Below, piece after piece: positions 17,710 to 27,200 of a stretch of DNA of 52,913 nt (the first letter of the stretch is position 1; each line of letters opens with the position of its first letter). The position numbers and the translations under genes are program-made. The DNA is from Puniceicoccaceae bacterium (GTDB taxonomy: Bacteria > Verrucomicrobiota > Verrucomicrobiia > Opitutales > JAFGAQ01), in contig JBEGIR010000059.1 in assembly GCA_040224245.1 (NCBI GenBank), positions 1 through 52,913 on the forward strand. The letters are read 5' to 3'. The notes beneath the pieces were generated by a model. That model ran no database searches. It was not told where the DNA came from and saw nothing but the letters and a program-made list of their open reading frames with translations.

Positions 17710-19782
17710 ATGCCCATTCCACAAAAATTCCATATCCTGACGGTACTTTGCAGTGTGATCTCAATCCTGCAAATCCCGACTGCTGCCATGCCCTCTGATA
17801 ATTCCCCCTCGGCCATTTCCAGGCTCATGCCCACTCCGCAGACCGTGGTCCTGCATCCGGGCGAACCCTTTCGAATTGAGGCGGGCTTTACGGTGCAGCT
17901 CGAGGGGGACTACCACTCGCGTCTTGAATCCGCTGCGACACGCTTTCTTCGACGACTTGACCGCCGCACGGGCCTGTTTTTCACCACATCCTTCCCAGTG
18001 GTGAACGTTGACGGACAGCAGGCCGGACTTCGCATTCGTGTTAAGGCCCCTGGTAGCGTGGAACTGGGAATGGATGAGCACTATACCCTCGAAGTCTCGT
18101 CGGAACAGGTATTGCTCACGGCTGCCACGGACATTGGGGCGTTGCGGGGACTTGAAACGCTGCAGCAGATGCTCGATGTCGATTCAGGTGGGTATGTGTG
18201 GTCCGCCTGCCGGATTGAAGACGCTCCGCGGTTTCCCTGGCGGGGTCTGATGATTGACTCGTGTCGGCATTTCATGCCGCTCGATATGATCAAACGCAAC
18301 CTGGATGGAATGGCTTCGGTAAAACTCAACGTCTTGCACTGGCATCTCACGGAGGACCAGGGATTTCGGATTGAGAGCAAAACCTTTCCCAAGCTACACG
18401 AAATGGGTTCCGATGGCCAGTATTACACCCATGCTCAGATTCGCGAAATCGTGGAATATGCGGATGCACGAGGCATTCGGGTAGTGCCCGAGTTTGACAT
18501 CCCCGGTCATGCAACTGCCTGGCTGGTGGGATATCCGGAGTTGGGAAGTGCACCGGGACCCTACCAGATCGAACGCCAGTGGGGAATTTTTGATCCGTGT
18601 CTCAACCCGGCCAATCCCGAAGTCTATGTCTTTCTCGAAAAACTTTTTGACGAAATGACGGCACTGTTTCCGGATGCCTATTTTCACATCGGAGGTGATG
18701 AGGTCAACGGGGTGCATTGGGATGCCAATGCGGAGATCCAGCAATTCATGCAGGAGAACGGCATTGCGGACAATCATGCCTTGCAGAGTTACTTCAATCA
18801 GCAAGTGTTGGAGATTTTGACTGCCGATGGGAAAAAAATGATCGGGTGGGATGAGATTTTGCAGCCGGACATGCCCACTGATGTCATGATCCAATCCTGG
18901 CGTGGGAGGGAGTCGATGGAAGCTGCTGCGAGAGGTGGATACGCAAGCATCCTATCCAATGGGTATTACATCGATCTCATTTACCCGGCGGTGGATCACT
19001 ATTTGAACGATCCGTTGCCCGAAGACACGAACCTGACCGAAGCCGAGCAGGCCCGAATCCTGGGTGGAGAAGCGACCATGTGGGCCGAGTATGTGACCGA
19101 TGAAACTGTGGACAGCCGCATCTGGCCACGCACGGCAGCCATTGCCGAACGCCTCTGGTCCGACGGAAGCCTGCGAGACGTAGAGTCCATGTATGAACGA
19201 CTGGATCACCAGAGCCTCTTGCTGGAGGAATTGGGACTGCGACACCTGAGCAACCGCGAAGCCATGATGCGACGGTTGGCAGGCTCTCGTGAGATCGAAC
19301 CGATTCGCATCCTCTGCGATGCAATTGAGCCTTTGAAGGGATATCGCCGCTATACCTACCGCACCCAGACCCAGCTGACACCCTACACCTTGCTCGTGGA
19401 CATCGCGCGTCCCGATGCACCGGACGCGCGCCGTTTCAATGTCTGGGTCGAGCACTACCTCGAGCTGGGAGACGGCTCGCTGTTGCCGCAGATCTCGGCA
19501 CTGCTGGGTCAGTGGGTGCACAATGAACCTGCATTTCAAAGCATCGCAGCGCACGCTCCGGTGTTGAACGAAGGAAATGTGATCGCCACGCGGCTGCGCG
19601 AGCTTTCCGAGCTGGCCAAGGCATCGATTGCAGTCATCGAAGGTGAAAAACCGATGCTCGAAGAAGAATGGAGCAAGCGTGCGGAGCAGCTTCTGGAATC
19701 TGCACGCCAACCCATGGCCGCGATGGAGATCCAGATCGTGGATGCGGTGGAGAAGCTCTATCAGACCGCTACCGCGAAATGA
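17710..19782 (+). CDS. GH20 beta-N-acetylhexosaminidase
   Basis: 690 aa from the ATG at 17710; a TTG at 17689 extends the frame but spoils the signal peptide (about residues 1-26, ending ...QIPTAA). An N-terminal GH20b domain (about 35-170) precedes the catalytic barrel (about 175-500). HWHLTEDQGFRIE (210-222), EFDIPGHATAW (261-271) and FHIGGDEVNG are all present, with the catalytic Asp330-Glu331 pair of substrate-assisted catalysis. MIGWDEIL and the GEATMWAE segment (453-460) complete the active site. It releases terminal GlcNAc from chitin oligomers or glycans outside the cytoplasm. The last ~190 residues are helical and unassigned. A structured non-coding gap follows. Confidence 0.95.
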   Translation: MPIPQKFHILTVLCSVISILQIPTAAMPSDNSPSAISRLMPTPQTVVLHPGEPFRIEAGFTVQLEGDYHSRLESAATRFLRRLDRRTGLFFTTSFPVVNVDGQQAGLRIRVKAPGSVELGMDEHYTLEVSSEQVLLTAATDIGALRGLETLQQMLDVDSGGYVWSACRIEDAPRFPWRGLMIDSCRHFMPLDMIKRNLDGMASVKLNVLHWHLTEDQGFRIESKTFPKLHEMGSDGQYYTHAQIREIVEYADARGIRVVPEFDIPGHATAWLVGYPELGSAPGPYQIERQWGIFDPCLNPANPEVYVFLEKLFDEMTALFPDAYFHIGGDEVNGVHWDANAEIQQFMQENGIADNHALQSYFNQQVLEILTADGKKMIGWDEILQPDMPTDVMIQSWRGRESMEAAARGGYASILSNGYYIDLIYPAVDHYLNDPLPEDTNLTEAEQARILGGEATMWAEYVTDETVDSRIWPRTAAIAERLWSDGSLRDVESMYERLDHQSLLLEELGLRHLSNREAMMRRLAGSREIEPIRILCDAIEPLKGYRRYTYRTQTQLTPYTLLVDIARPDAPDARRFNVWVEHYLELGDGSLLPQISALLGQWVHNEPAFQSIAAHAPVLNEGNVIATRLRELSELAKASIAVIEGEKPMLEEEWSKRAEQLLESARQPMAAMEIQIVDAVEKLYQTATAK

Positions 19783-19809
19783 AGGACTATGATTTGAGCA
19801 GTCCCACGC

Positions 19810-19912
19810 TTCAGGGCCTATTGAGGGTTTTCCCTGCAGCTGCAGGATTCTGCGTGCGAATTCGCCGATGCAAGGCCCTGAAAGACGCAAAACCCCGCTT
19901 CGTTCGTGGGGT
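19810..19912 (+). other. Structured RNA element between the GH20 and symporter genes
   Basis: A perfect 9-bp inverted repeat TTCAGGGCC (19810-19818) / GGCCCTGAA (19874-19882) encloses two palindromes, CCTGCAGCTGCAGG (19833-19846) and GCGAATTCGC (19856-19865). Folded as RNA this gives an outer stem with two inner hairpins, a three-way-junction shape. A further hairpin ACCCC (19892-19896) / GGGGT (19908-19912) follows in a terminator-like setting. The 177-base gap has no recognisable gene. It could be a cis-regulatory leader, an attenuator or an mRNA-processing element. It does not match any riboswitch consensus I know. Confidence 0.45.
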
Positions 19913-19959
19913 CATTTCTTTCGTTTTCTGCCCATTCTATCCTGTAACGCAAATCCATC

Positions 19960-21783
19960 ATGCAACTCGAATTCTTTGACTGGTTCATCATCCTTGCACT
20001 CTTTGCGGTGTATGTCGCTGTCGGTGTGCTGACCTCCCGAAAGGCGGGGAGTTCATCAGCCGAATACTTTTTATCCGGTCGCACCATGCCCTGGTGGTTG
20101 TTGGGGGTTTCCATGGTGGCGACGACCTTTGCCATCGACACCCCCAATCTGGTGACCGGTATTGTCCGGGATACCGGGGTCGCGGGAAACTGGGTCTGGT
20201 GGGCCTTTCTGCTGACGGGCATGCTTACTGTTTTTGTGTACTCCCGGCTGTGGCGACGTTCAGGTGTGCAGACGGATCTGGAGTTCTACCGCCTGCGCTA
20301 CAGTGGCAAACCTGCGGCTTTCCTTCAGGGGTTTCGTGCCCTGTATCTGGGCGTGTTTTTCAACATCATGATCATGGCCAACGTCTGTTTGGCAGCCGTC
20401 AAGCTGGGCGGAATCGTGCTGGGACTTTCTCCCGTGGAGACCCTGCTGATTGCCTCGGGTGTGACCGTAGCCTACTCGCTGCTCGGCGGACTCAAGAGCG
20501 TGCTGGTCACGGATTTGATCCAGTTCATCATCGCGATGATCGGCTCGGTCTGGGCGGCAGTCACCCTGGTCAATTTACCGCAGGTGGGTGGACTGGAGTC
20601 CCTGCTCTCCCATCCCAATGTGAGTGGCAAGCTCAACCTGCTGCCTGATTTTGGAAATCCGGAAATTCTGATCGCAGCCTTCATCATTCCGCTGGCCGTG
20701 CAGTGGTGGAGCATCTGGTATCCGGGTGCCGAACCGGGCGGGGGAGGTTACATCGCTCAGCGCATGCTCTCCGCAAAAAACGAGCAGCACGCCATGGGAG
20801 CGGTCTTGTTTTTCAACTTTGCGCACTATGCCCTGCGACCCTGGCCGTGGATTCTGGTCGCCCTGGCCTCGCTGGTTGTATTTCCACAGTTGAGTGACCT
20901 GAGTGCGGCATTTCCGCATCTTTCAGAAGGCATCGTGCAGTCGGATCTCGCTTATCCGGCGATGTTGTCCTTCCTCCCGGTGGGACTGTTGGGCATGGTG
21001 ATCGCATCGCTGATCGCCGCATTCATGTCTACGATCTCGACTCACTTGAATTGGGGAGCATCCTATCTGGTCAACGATTTTTACCGACCCTTTGTGCGCC
21101 CAAAGGCCAGTGAAAAGGAGTTGGTGCGCGTGGGGCGCCTCTCGACGCTTGCGCTGATGTTTTTTGCCGGATTGCTGGCGCTCTACCTCGAAAGTGCCAT
21201 GCAGGCTTTTCAGCTGTTGCTCTCGATTGGAGCCGGGACGGGTCTGATCTTCATCCTTCGCTGGTTCTGGTGGCGCATCAACGCCTTCACCGAAATCGCT
21301 GGAATGGTGATTTCGTTTACGGTGGCGGTTTTCTGGGTGTTGATCTATCCGATGTTGGGGTTTGAGCCGATCCCGGCGCACCTGCGCCTGTTGCTGAGCG
21401 TGGGTATCACGACGGTGGCTTGGGTGTTGATCACACTGCTCACGCGACCCACCGATCCGGCAGTGCTGAGGGATTTTTATCGATTGATCCGACCCGACGG
21501 ACCTGGATGGCGACGGGTGCGTGAACAGTGCATTGCGGAGGGCGTACCCGGAGCGGATTTGAATCCAAAGGATTCTCTGACGCGTGGATTGCTGGGCTTT
21601 TTCCTGGGCGTGTTGTCGGTCTATTGCGGACTCTTTGGCATTGGAGAATGGATCTACGGCAAGGCATTGTATGCAGCGTTATTGCTGGGAGTTGCTCTGC
21701 TATCCATGACGGGGCTGGCCAAGCTCTTTTTCTTGTGCCCCTCCCGGCAATCCCTATGCTCTGAGCACGATGCCGATACCTGA
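19960..21783 (+). CDS. Sodium:solute symporter (SSS family)
   Basis: 607 aa with about 14 hydrophobic membrane segments. Typical SSS features are seen near the N-terminus (DWFIILALFAVYVAVGVL, then SSAEYFLSGRTMPWWLLGVS) and the conserved GLKSVLVTDLIQFIIAM segment around residues 173-190. The family couples sodium entry to uptake of sugars, amino acids or similar solutes. Between a GH20 hexosaminidase and a NagX-type acetyltransferase, GlcNAc or glucosamine is the likely cargo, by inference. The last 14 bases overlap the start of the next gene, so the two are translationally coupled. The ATG at 19960 has no strong Shine-Dalgarno sequence. Confidence 0.88.
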   Translation: MQLEFFDWFIILALFAVYVAVGVLTSRKAGSSSAEYFLSGRTMPWWLLGVSMVATTFAIDTPNLVTGIVRDTGVAGNWVWWAFLLTGMLTVFVYSRLWRRSGVQTDLEFYRLRYSGKPAAFLQGFRALYLGVFFNIMIMANVCLAAVKLGGIVLGLSPVETLLIASGVTVAYSLLGGLKSVLVTDLIQFIIAMIGSVWAAVTLVNLPQVGGLESLLSHPNVSGKLNLLPDFGNPEILIAAFIIPLAVQWWSIWYPGAEPGGGGYIAQRMLSAKNEQHAMGAVLFFNFAHYALRPWPWILVALASLVVFPQLSDLSAAFPHLSEGIVQSDLAYPAMLSFLPVGLLGMVIASLIAAFMSTISTHLNWGASYLVNDFYRPFVRPKASEKELVRVGRLSTLALMFFAGLLALYLESAMQAFQLLLSIGAGTGLIFILRWFWWRINAFTEIAGMVISFTVAVFWVLIYPMLGFEPIPAHLRLLLSVGITTVAWVLITLLTRPTDPAVLRDFYRLIRPDGPGWRRVREQCIAEGVPGADLNPKDSLTRGLLGFFLGVLSVYCGLFGIGEWIYGKALYAALLLGVALLSMTGLAKLFFLCPSRQSLCSEHDADT

Positions 21784-22984
21784 TTCTGCACCGCATTCGG
21801 GTCGCTCCCGCCTGATTTCGCTAGATGCACTTCGTGGCTACACGATAGCCGGCATGATTGTAGTGAATTCGCCGGGCAGCTGGTCGGATGTATTTGCTCC
21901 CCTTCGCCATGCATCCTGGCATGGATTGACACCTACCGATCTGGTGTTCCCGTTTTTTGTGTTCATTGTCGGGGTTTCGATTGTGCTTTCGATGCAGAAA
22001 TACCGCAATGCGGATCGGGTGGAACCACGGGTATGGCGGCGCATTTTCGTGCGTGTTGGCAAGATTTTCCTTGTTGGCATTTTCCTGAACCTCTGGTGGC
22101 GGTTTGATGTGGATTCGCTTCGATGGGCGGGTGTGCTGCAACGCATTGCACTGGTCTATGGAGCCTGTGCCTGTCTCTTTTTGCTCAGCACCTGGCGCAT
22201 GCAGGTGGGGGTGATGATTACGCTCTTACTTGGCTACACGACCTTGCTGCTCTGCGTTCCTGTGCCGATGGATAGCATCAATCAACAGGCTCTGGAAAGC
22301 GGAACAGTTGAGCGAAGTCATGGTTTGATGGAAGCGGTTGAAGTGGAGGCATTTAATAGCCAATCGCTTCGTCCCAATTTTGAACCCGGAACCAACCTGA
22401 GCGCGTGGGTGGACCGCACCCTGCTGCCGGGTCGACTCTATGAAAATACCTGGGATCCGGAGGGCTTGCTCTCGACCCTTCCGGCTGTCGGAACGGGTTT
22501 GCTGGGTGTGCTCGCGGGCATGATTCTGGTGGCTCCGTGGGCGTCATTTCGACGCATTCATGCCCTGTTTCTGTTCGGAGTCGCTTGTTTGGTTTTGGGC
22601 ATTGCGTGGAGCTGGGTGGAACCGATCAACAAAAACCTCTGGTCGAGCAGTTTTGTGCTGGTGACTGCGGGATGTTCCCTGCTGTGTCTGGCGTCCTGCG
22701 CGCTGCTGGCGGATGAGTGGGGATATACTCGCTGGACCTTTGTGGGCAAGGTCTTTGGCAGCAACGCCATCACGGCGTATGCACTGTCAGGCATGTTAGT
22801 GGTGCTCATTCGCACGCCAATTCCGGGAGCAGAAATGTCACTTCAGCAAGGCTTCATGCAGTTGGGGCTGAATTTTGGAATTGCCGCCAAGATGGTCTCG
22901 TTGAGCTGGGCACTGCTCTATGCAGCCTTCATTTTTGCTATCGTCTACGTATTCTATAGAATGCGCATTTTTATTCGGCTCTGA
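21770..22984 (+). CDS. NagX-like membrane acyltransferase (heparan-alpha-glucosaminide N-acetyltransferase family)
   Basis: 404 aa, multi-spanning. The N-terminal SLDALRGYTIAGMIVVNSPG and HASWHGLTPTDLVFPFFVFI blocks are diagnostic of the NagX/HGSNAT family, with a conserved histidine in the second block. Further membrane helices continue to the C-terminus. In the human enzyme the acetyl group of cytosolic acetyl-CoA is moved across a membrane to terminal glucosamine; bacterial NagX genes sit in GlcNAc-utilisation regulons. Here it would acetylate glucosamine released by the GH2 enzyme or handle trimmed oligosaccharides. The start overlaps the symporter by 14 bases. Biochemical function in bacteria is poorly tested, so the activity is inferred. 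Confidence 0.88.
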   Translation: MPIPDSAPHSGRSRLISLDALRGYTIAGMIVVNSPGSWSDVFAPLRHASWHGLTPTDLVFPFFVFIVGVSIVLSMQKYRNADRVEPRVWRRIFVRVGKIFLVGIFLNLWWRFDVDSLRWAGVLQRIALVYGACACLFLLSTWRMQVGVMITLLLGYTTLLLCVPVPMDSINQQALESGTVERSHGLMEAVEVEAFNSQSLRPNFEPGTNLSAWVDRTLLPGRLYENTWDPEGLLSTLPAVGTGLLGVLAGMILVAPWASFRRIHALFLFGVACLVLGIAWSWVEPINKNLWSSSFVLVTAGCSLLCLASCALLADEWGYTRWTFVGKVFGSNAITAYALSGMLVVLIRTPIPGAEMSLQQGFMQLGLNFGIAAKMVSLSWALLYAAFIFAIVYVFYRMRIFIRL

Positions 22985-23018
22985 AATGCTCAGAACCCGC
23001 TTGAACTCTCGGTTTGTT

Positions 23019-23047
23019 TTGACTGGGAGCTTAATTCTGGGTAGCAT
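23019..23047 (+). promoter_or_regulatory. Candidate promoter before the RraA-like gene
   Basis: TTGACT (23019-23024) and TAGCAT (23042-23047) are separated by exactly 17 bases. The gene start is at 23169, leaving a leader of roughly 110 bases. This suggests the RraA-like gene can be transcribed apart from the symporter-nagX genes. Assignment is by eye. Confidence 0.35.
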
Positions 23048-23168
23048 GTTATCTGTGCCGGAATACTCCCCGGTCGGCGCGCAAGTGGCCCATTTGTGGT
23101 CACACTCCGTATCTGAATTCTGATGCTGGACAACTATAATCGTTAACCTAAGAAACCCCAAATACCCT

Positions 23169-24050
23169 ATGATAAAATCCATTCGATTGTCGACGGGCCT
23201 CGGCCTGTGTCTCCTTTCTGCTGTATGCCTGGTTGCCAGTGATGCAGGAACCGATGTCTCCGACGAGGTTCTCGTCGAACTGTATGAAGGTGCACGTGTG
23301 GCTGATGTTGTGGACGGACTGGTCACCTGCGGTTACATGGATGTGGGGGTGATGGATCAGCGCATTTCTCCGCTGTGGACAGATGTGCAAACCATGGAAC
23401 ACCGGATTTCAGGAATTGCGTTGACGGTTCGCTACGGACCCACAAACCGACCGAAGAACCCGGGGTATGATCTCACCGATCCTGCGGGCTACGCAAAATA
23501 CCGCGAGTGGCGCGGCCATTGGTACAACGAACTTTCACCAGAACCCTTTCACGAACTGATCAAACCCGGCACCGTGATTGTGATGGACAATCGTGAGGAC
23601 AACGACACGGGTTCCACTGGTTCCAAAAACATCATGGACTGGCGCAATCGTGGGGCAGTTGGTCTCGTGAGCGCAGGTGGAGTGCGGGATATCGATGAAG
23701 TGATCCGACAGCGCAATCCTGTCTATACGAACTATCAGGAGCGCGGGCGTGGGGAACGCATCGGGCGCAATGAACTGATTGATGTGCAGCGCCCTGTGGT
23801 CATCGGGGGTGTGACCATTTATCCGGGTGATGTGGTTGTGGCAGACTCGGACGGGGTCGTAGTCGTGCCTCGCAGGGTGGCCGTTCGGGTTGGACAGATT
23901 GCGTATCAGGAGTTGGTAGACGACATCAAGGGCCGTCGCGAACTTTACAAGTCCCTGGGGATGCCATTGGATGACACCGTTCGTGAGCGCGAAGAACCAC
24001 CGGCATTTTTCAAACGCCTCGGCCTTCCCGAAGACCCGAACGTGCATTGA
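23169..24050 (+). CDS. Exported RraA/HMG-aldolase-like protein
   Basis: 293 aa. The first ~23 residues (KSIRLSTGLGLCLLSAVCLVAS) are a signal peptide, unusual because RraA-fold proteins are normally cytoplasmic. The RraA/methyltransferase-like fold follows: ARVADVVDGL (42-51), GTVIVMDNREDNDTGSTGSK (134-153) and GAVGLVSAGGVRDIDEV (162-178) with the Arg173-Asp174 pair that binds the metal and substrate in HMG/CHA aldolases. VIYPGDVVVADSDGVVVVP-like residues near 215-235 are also family-typical. The catalytic residues look intact, so an aldolase or decarboxylase acting on a 2-oxo acid in the periplasm is possible; the regulator role of RraA toward RNase E is unlikely for an exported protein. It is followed by a strong terminator. 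Confidence 0.75.
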   Translation: MIKSIRLSTGLGLCLLSAVCLVASDAGTDVSDEVLVELYEGARVADVVDGLVTCGYMDVGVMDQRISPLWTDVQTMEHRISGIALTVRYGPTNRPKNPGYDLTDPAGYAKYREWRGHWYNELSPEPFHELIKPGTVIVMDNREDNDTGSTGSKNIMDWRNRGAVGLVSAGGVRDIDEVIRQRNPVYTNYQERGRGERIGRNELIDVQRPVVIGGVTIYPGDVVVADSDGVVVVPRRVAVRVGQIAYQELVDDIKGRRELYKSLGMPLDDTVREREEPPAFFKRLGLPEDPNVH

Positions 24051-24091
24051 GCTGACTGGCTACGATTCAATTTTGACGCAGGCTGCGTTGC

Positions 24092-24126
24092 AAAATCCCC
24101 TGTCTGAATGTGCGGGGGATTTTTTT
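24092..24126 (+). terminator. Strong intrinsic terminator after the RraA-like gene
   Basis: AAAATCCCC (24092-24100) pairs with GGGGATTTT (24115-24123), and the T-run continues to 24126. It lies about 40 bases after the stop and marks the end of the amino-sugar gene run. Confidence 0.9.
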
Positions 24127-24288
24127 GTGATTCCACGGGTTGGGTTGTTCGGGGAACAGGCAATTGCAACAGACTTGGGTTGGATTGGATGTTGGGCTTC
24201 GGTTTGACTTCGAACGCAGGCATTTCTAGGTATGCATGAAATGTGTTCGGTGAACTTGTGTGCTACCCTACACGACAACCGCTGATCG

Positions 24289-27200
24289 ATGTTCTGCCTG
24301 CCCATTTTTTCCGCACGTGTTCGTGAGATACCGTTTCCACTCTGTCTGGTCGGATGGTTGAGCGTGTGCGGGTGTATATGCGGGGCTGCTGAGGAATCCT
24401 TCAGGGGAGTGGGACTGCCACTGATGAGTCACTATGATGCGTCCACATATGAATTTCATCCACAGAACTGGCAGATGGCGCAGACCCGTGATGGTGTTCT
24501 CTTTGTGGGAAATACTCAAGGTTTGCTTGAGTTTGATGGGGTTCGATGGCGGCGACATGAGTTGATTCCCGGTTCGTCGATCACGGTCTTGGCCACAGAT
24601 GAGCAGGATCGCATCTACGCGGGAGGACGGGGGGATTTTGGAGTGATCGAACGTGAGCCAGAGCAGGGCATACGATTCCGGTCACTCGCGGATGGACTGT
24701 CTCCTGCAGATCGCTCCAGGGTGACCACAATCTGGAACATCGCGCTGACGGATCATGGGGTGTATTTTCGCAGTGATCGTGCAGTGTTTTGGTATGCGGG
24801 CGGAGAAGTCCAGACCCTTCCGGGGGAATTCGGATATCTGGAAGAAATCGGAGGTCGGCTGATTGCGCAAATGAAACCCCATGGACTCGTCGAGATCCAG
24901 CAGGGAGGGGTGGAGCCGATCCCGGGAACGCAGTCCCTGGCAACAGCGGGTTTGCATGCGATCTTACCCTGGGATGACGAGCAGTTCTTACTGGTCAATC
25001 GCACGGATGGATTGCTGCGGTGGGATGGAGCATCGGGGCTGGCTCCCATGCCAGGGGCTGCCAGTGAATTTCTGAAACAAAACCGTGTTTACCGGGGGAT
25101 TTCTCTGAATCAACCTGGCTCCGTTCGCTTTGCCCTTGCAACGTACAATCGGGGGGTGGCATTGCTTGATGCACAAGGTGAGTTGTATCAGGTCATCGAC
25201 AAGGCTTCAGGGTTGCTTGATGACAAGAGCCATTACGTTTTTGAGGATAGCGAAGGCTCGTTATGGGTTACCCAGAACTCTGGAATCTCTCGCCTGGAAT
25301 TATCGTCTACCTTGCAAGTATGGGATGAGCGACTTGGCATTGAGGGATTGCCACATGCCATTGCACGCCATGGAGAATCCGTGTATGCGGGAACCAGTGC
25401 AGGACTCTTCAAACTGCCTTCTTCCGGGGAACCGGGACCGCATTTTTTTGTGCGGCACGAGGGCTTCGACAAAGCTGCGCAAATTGGGCAATCCACCGAA
25501 GTCTGGAGTCTGGTTTCGTCGGGTCAGGATCTGTGGGTCGGAGGTGCGGGTTTGGTTCACCGAATCCGCAACGGCATGATCGTGCAATCGATTGAAGTCG
25601 GATCATCGGTCTATTGCATGCTTCAGCCAGAGGGACAGACGGATGCCTGGTTGCTGGGAACGCGACGTGGGGTTGCCGTGCTGCGGCAAGATCCTGACTC
25701 GCAGTGGTCGATGAAAGGTATGCTGGACTCGATCCAGACGGTAGTGTGGTCGATGATTCAGGATGATGAAGGACGCATTTGGATGGGCACACCGAGCGAG
25801 GGTATTCTGGCTGTGGAAGATCTGAATGCGCAACGCTTGCAGGCAAAGGTGACAGTTTATGATTCTGCAAAAGGACTTCCGTCGGGATGGATGCATGTGG
25901 CTCTGTTGCATGGAGATTGCATTGTTTTACCTCAGCAAGGGCTTTTCCGCTTTGATGAGATACAAGACCGGTTTGTACACGATGTGAACTGGATGCGTGC
26001 TGCCGGACTGGAACCGAGCGATCAACTCAGTCACTTGAGCGTCGCACCGAATGACGCGTTGTGGATGATGGTGAGTGGAAAACGCTCTGGTATCCTGAAG
26101 GTGGAGTCTGCGGGAGCAGAGAGTCCGGGTGCACTGCGATGGCCCGCTTGGCGTTTGCGACAGTTAAAATCACTGACGGGCATTTTTCCAGAATCGGGTG
26201 AGCGGGTATGGTTTCTGGGACGGGATGATGTCCTGTATCTGTGGCAGGAATCGACAACTGAAAGCGATGCTCTGTCGGGTACTCTCGAAACAAGAGTGCG
26301 TTCGTTGAGTGGAACCCGCTCGGGCACTTTCTATTGGATGGGAGGGCAGGATCGTTCGGATTTTCTCAGAAGTGCCATTCCTTTTGAGGACAACCACCTG
26401 CGATTTGCCTATGCGGCAACCTCGTTTCTTGATCCAGAGGGAACGCAGTACCAGGTTCGCCTGTTACCCTACGATCAGGATTGGTCGCAATGGACAATAG
26501 AGACGCAGAAGGATTTCACCCGTCTGCCTGGCGGAAGCTACCGCTTCCAGGTGCGGGCTCGCGATACGAGTGGTCGCGTCAGCGAATTTGCCGAACTGGC
26601 ACTGACGATCAAGACTCCCTGGCATCAACAGGACTGGGCCAGAGCACTCTATGTGCTGACCGGACTGCTGTTACTCGGTCTGCTGGTGCAGTGGCGCATC
26701 CATCACTACAAGAAACGGGCAAAACAACTGGAGCTTCTGGTGCAGGAACGCACGGCTGCCATTGCCCGACAGGCGGAGGAACTGAAGGAAATGGACCGCA
26801 TCAAGTCTCATTTTTTCGCCAATCTGTCTCATGAGTTTCGCACACCGCTGACGTTGATCCTGGGTCCGGTGGAATCGACTCTGGAGCATTGTGAGGATGC
26901 GGAGCTGAAGCGGCAGATGTCAGTGGTGCGGCGCAATGCGCACCGGCTCAAGCGTCTGATTGACCAACTGCTCTACCTCGCCCGACTGGAGGCAAAACAA
27001 ATGCAGCTGCGCATCCACCACGGAGATTTGCAGGTGTTTGTCGGTAACATCGTCTCCCTGTTCAAATCCGCTGCAGAACAGCGTGGCATTGAACTCGAAT
27101 ACGACATTGTGAAGCCGCTTGCGGACTACGCCTATTTTGATCCGGATGTGGTGGAGAAGGTCTGTTACAATTTGCTCTCCAATGCGCTGAAATTCACTCC

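Noticed and set aside
19668-19979. Plus-strand open frame running from the end of GH20 to the symporter start
   Set aside because: It reads through the palindromic structure and has no family match. The inverted repeats explain the sequence better than coding.
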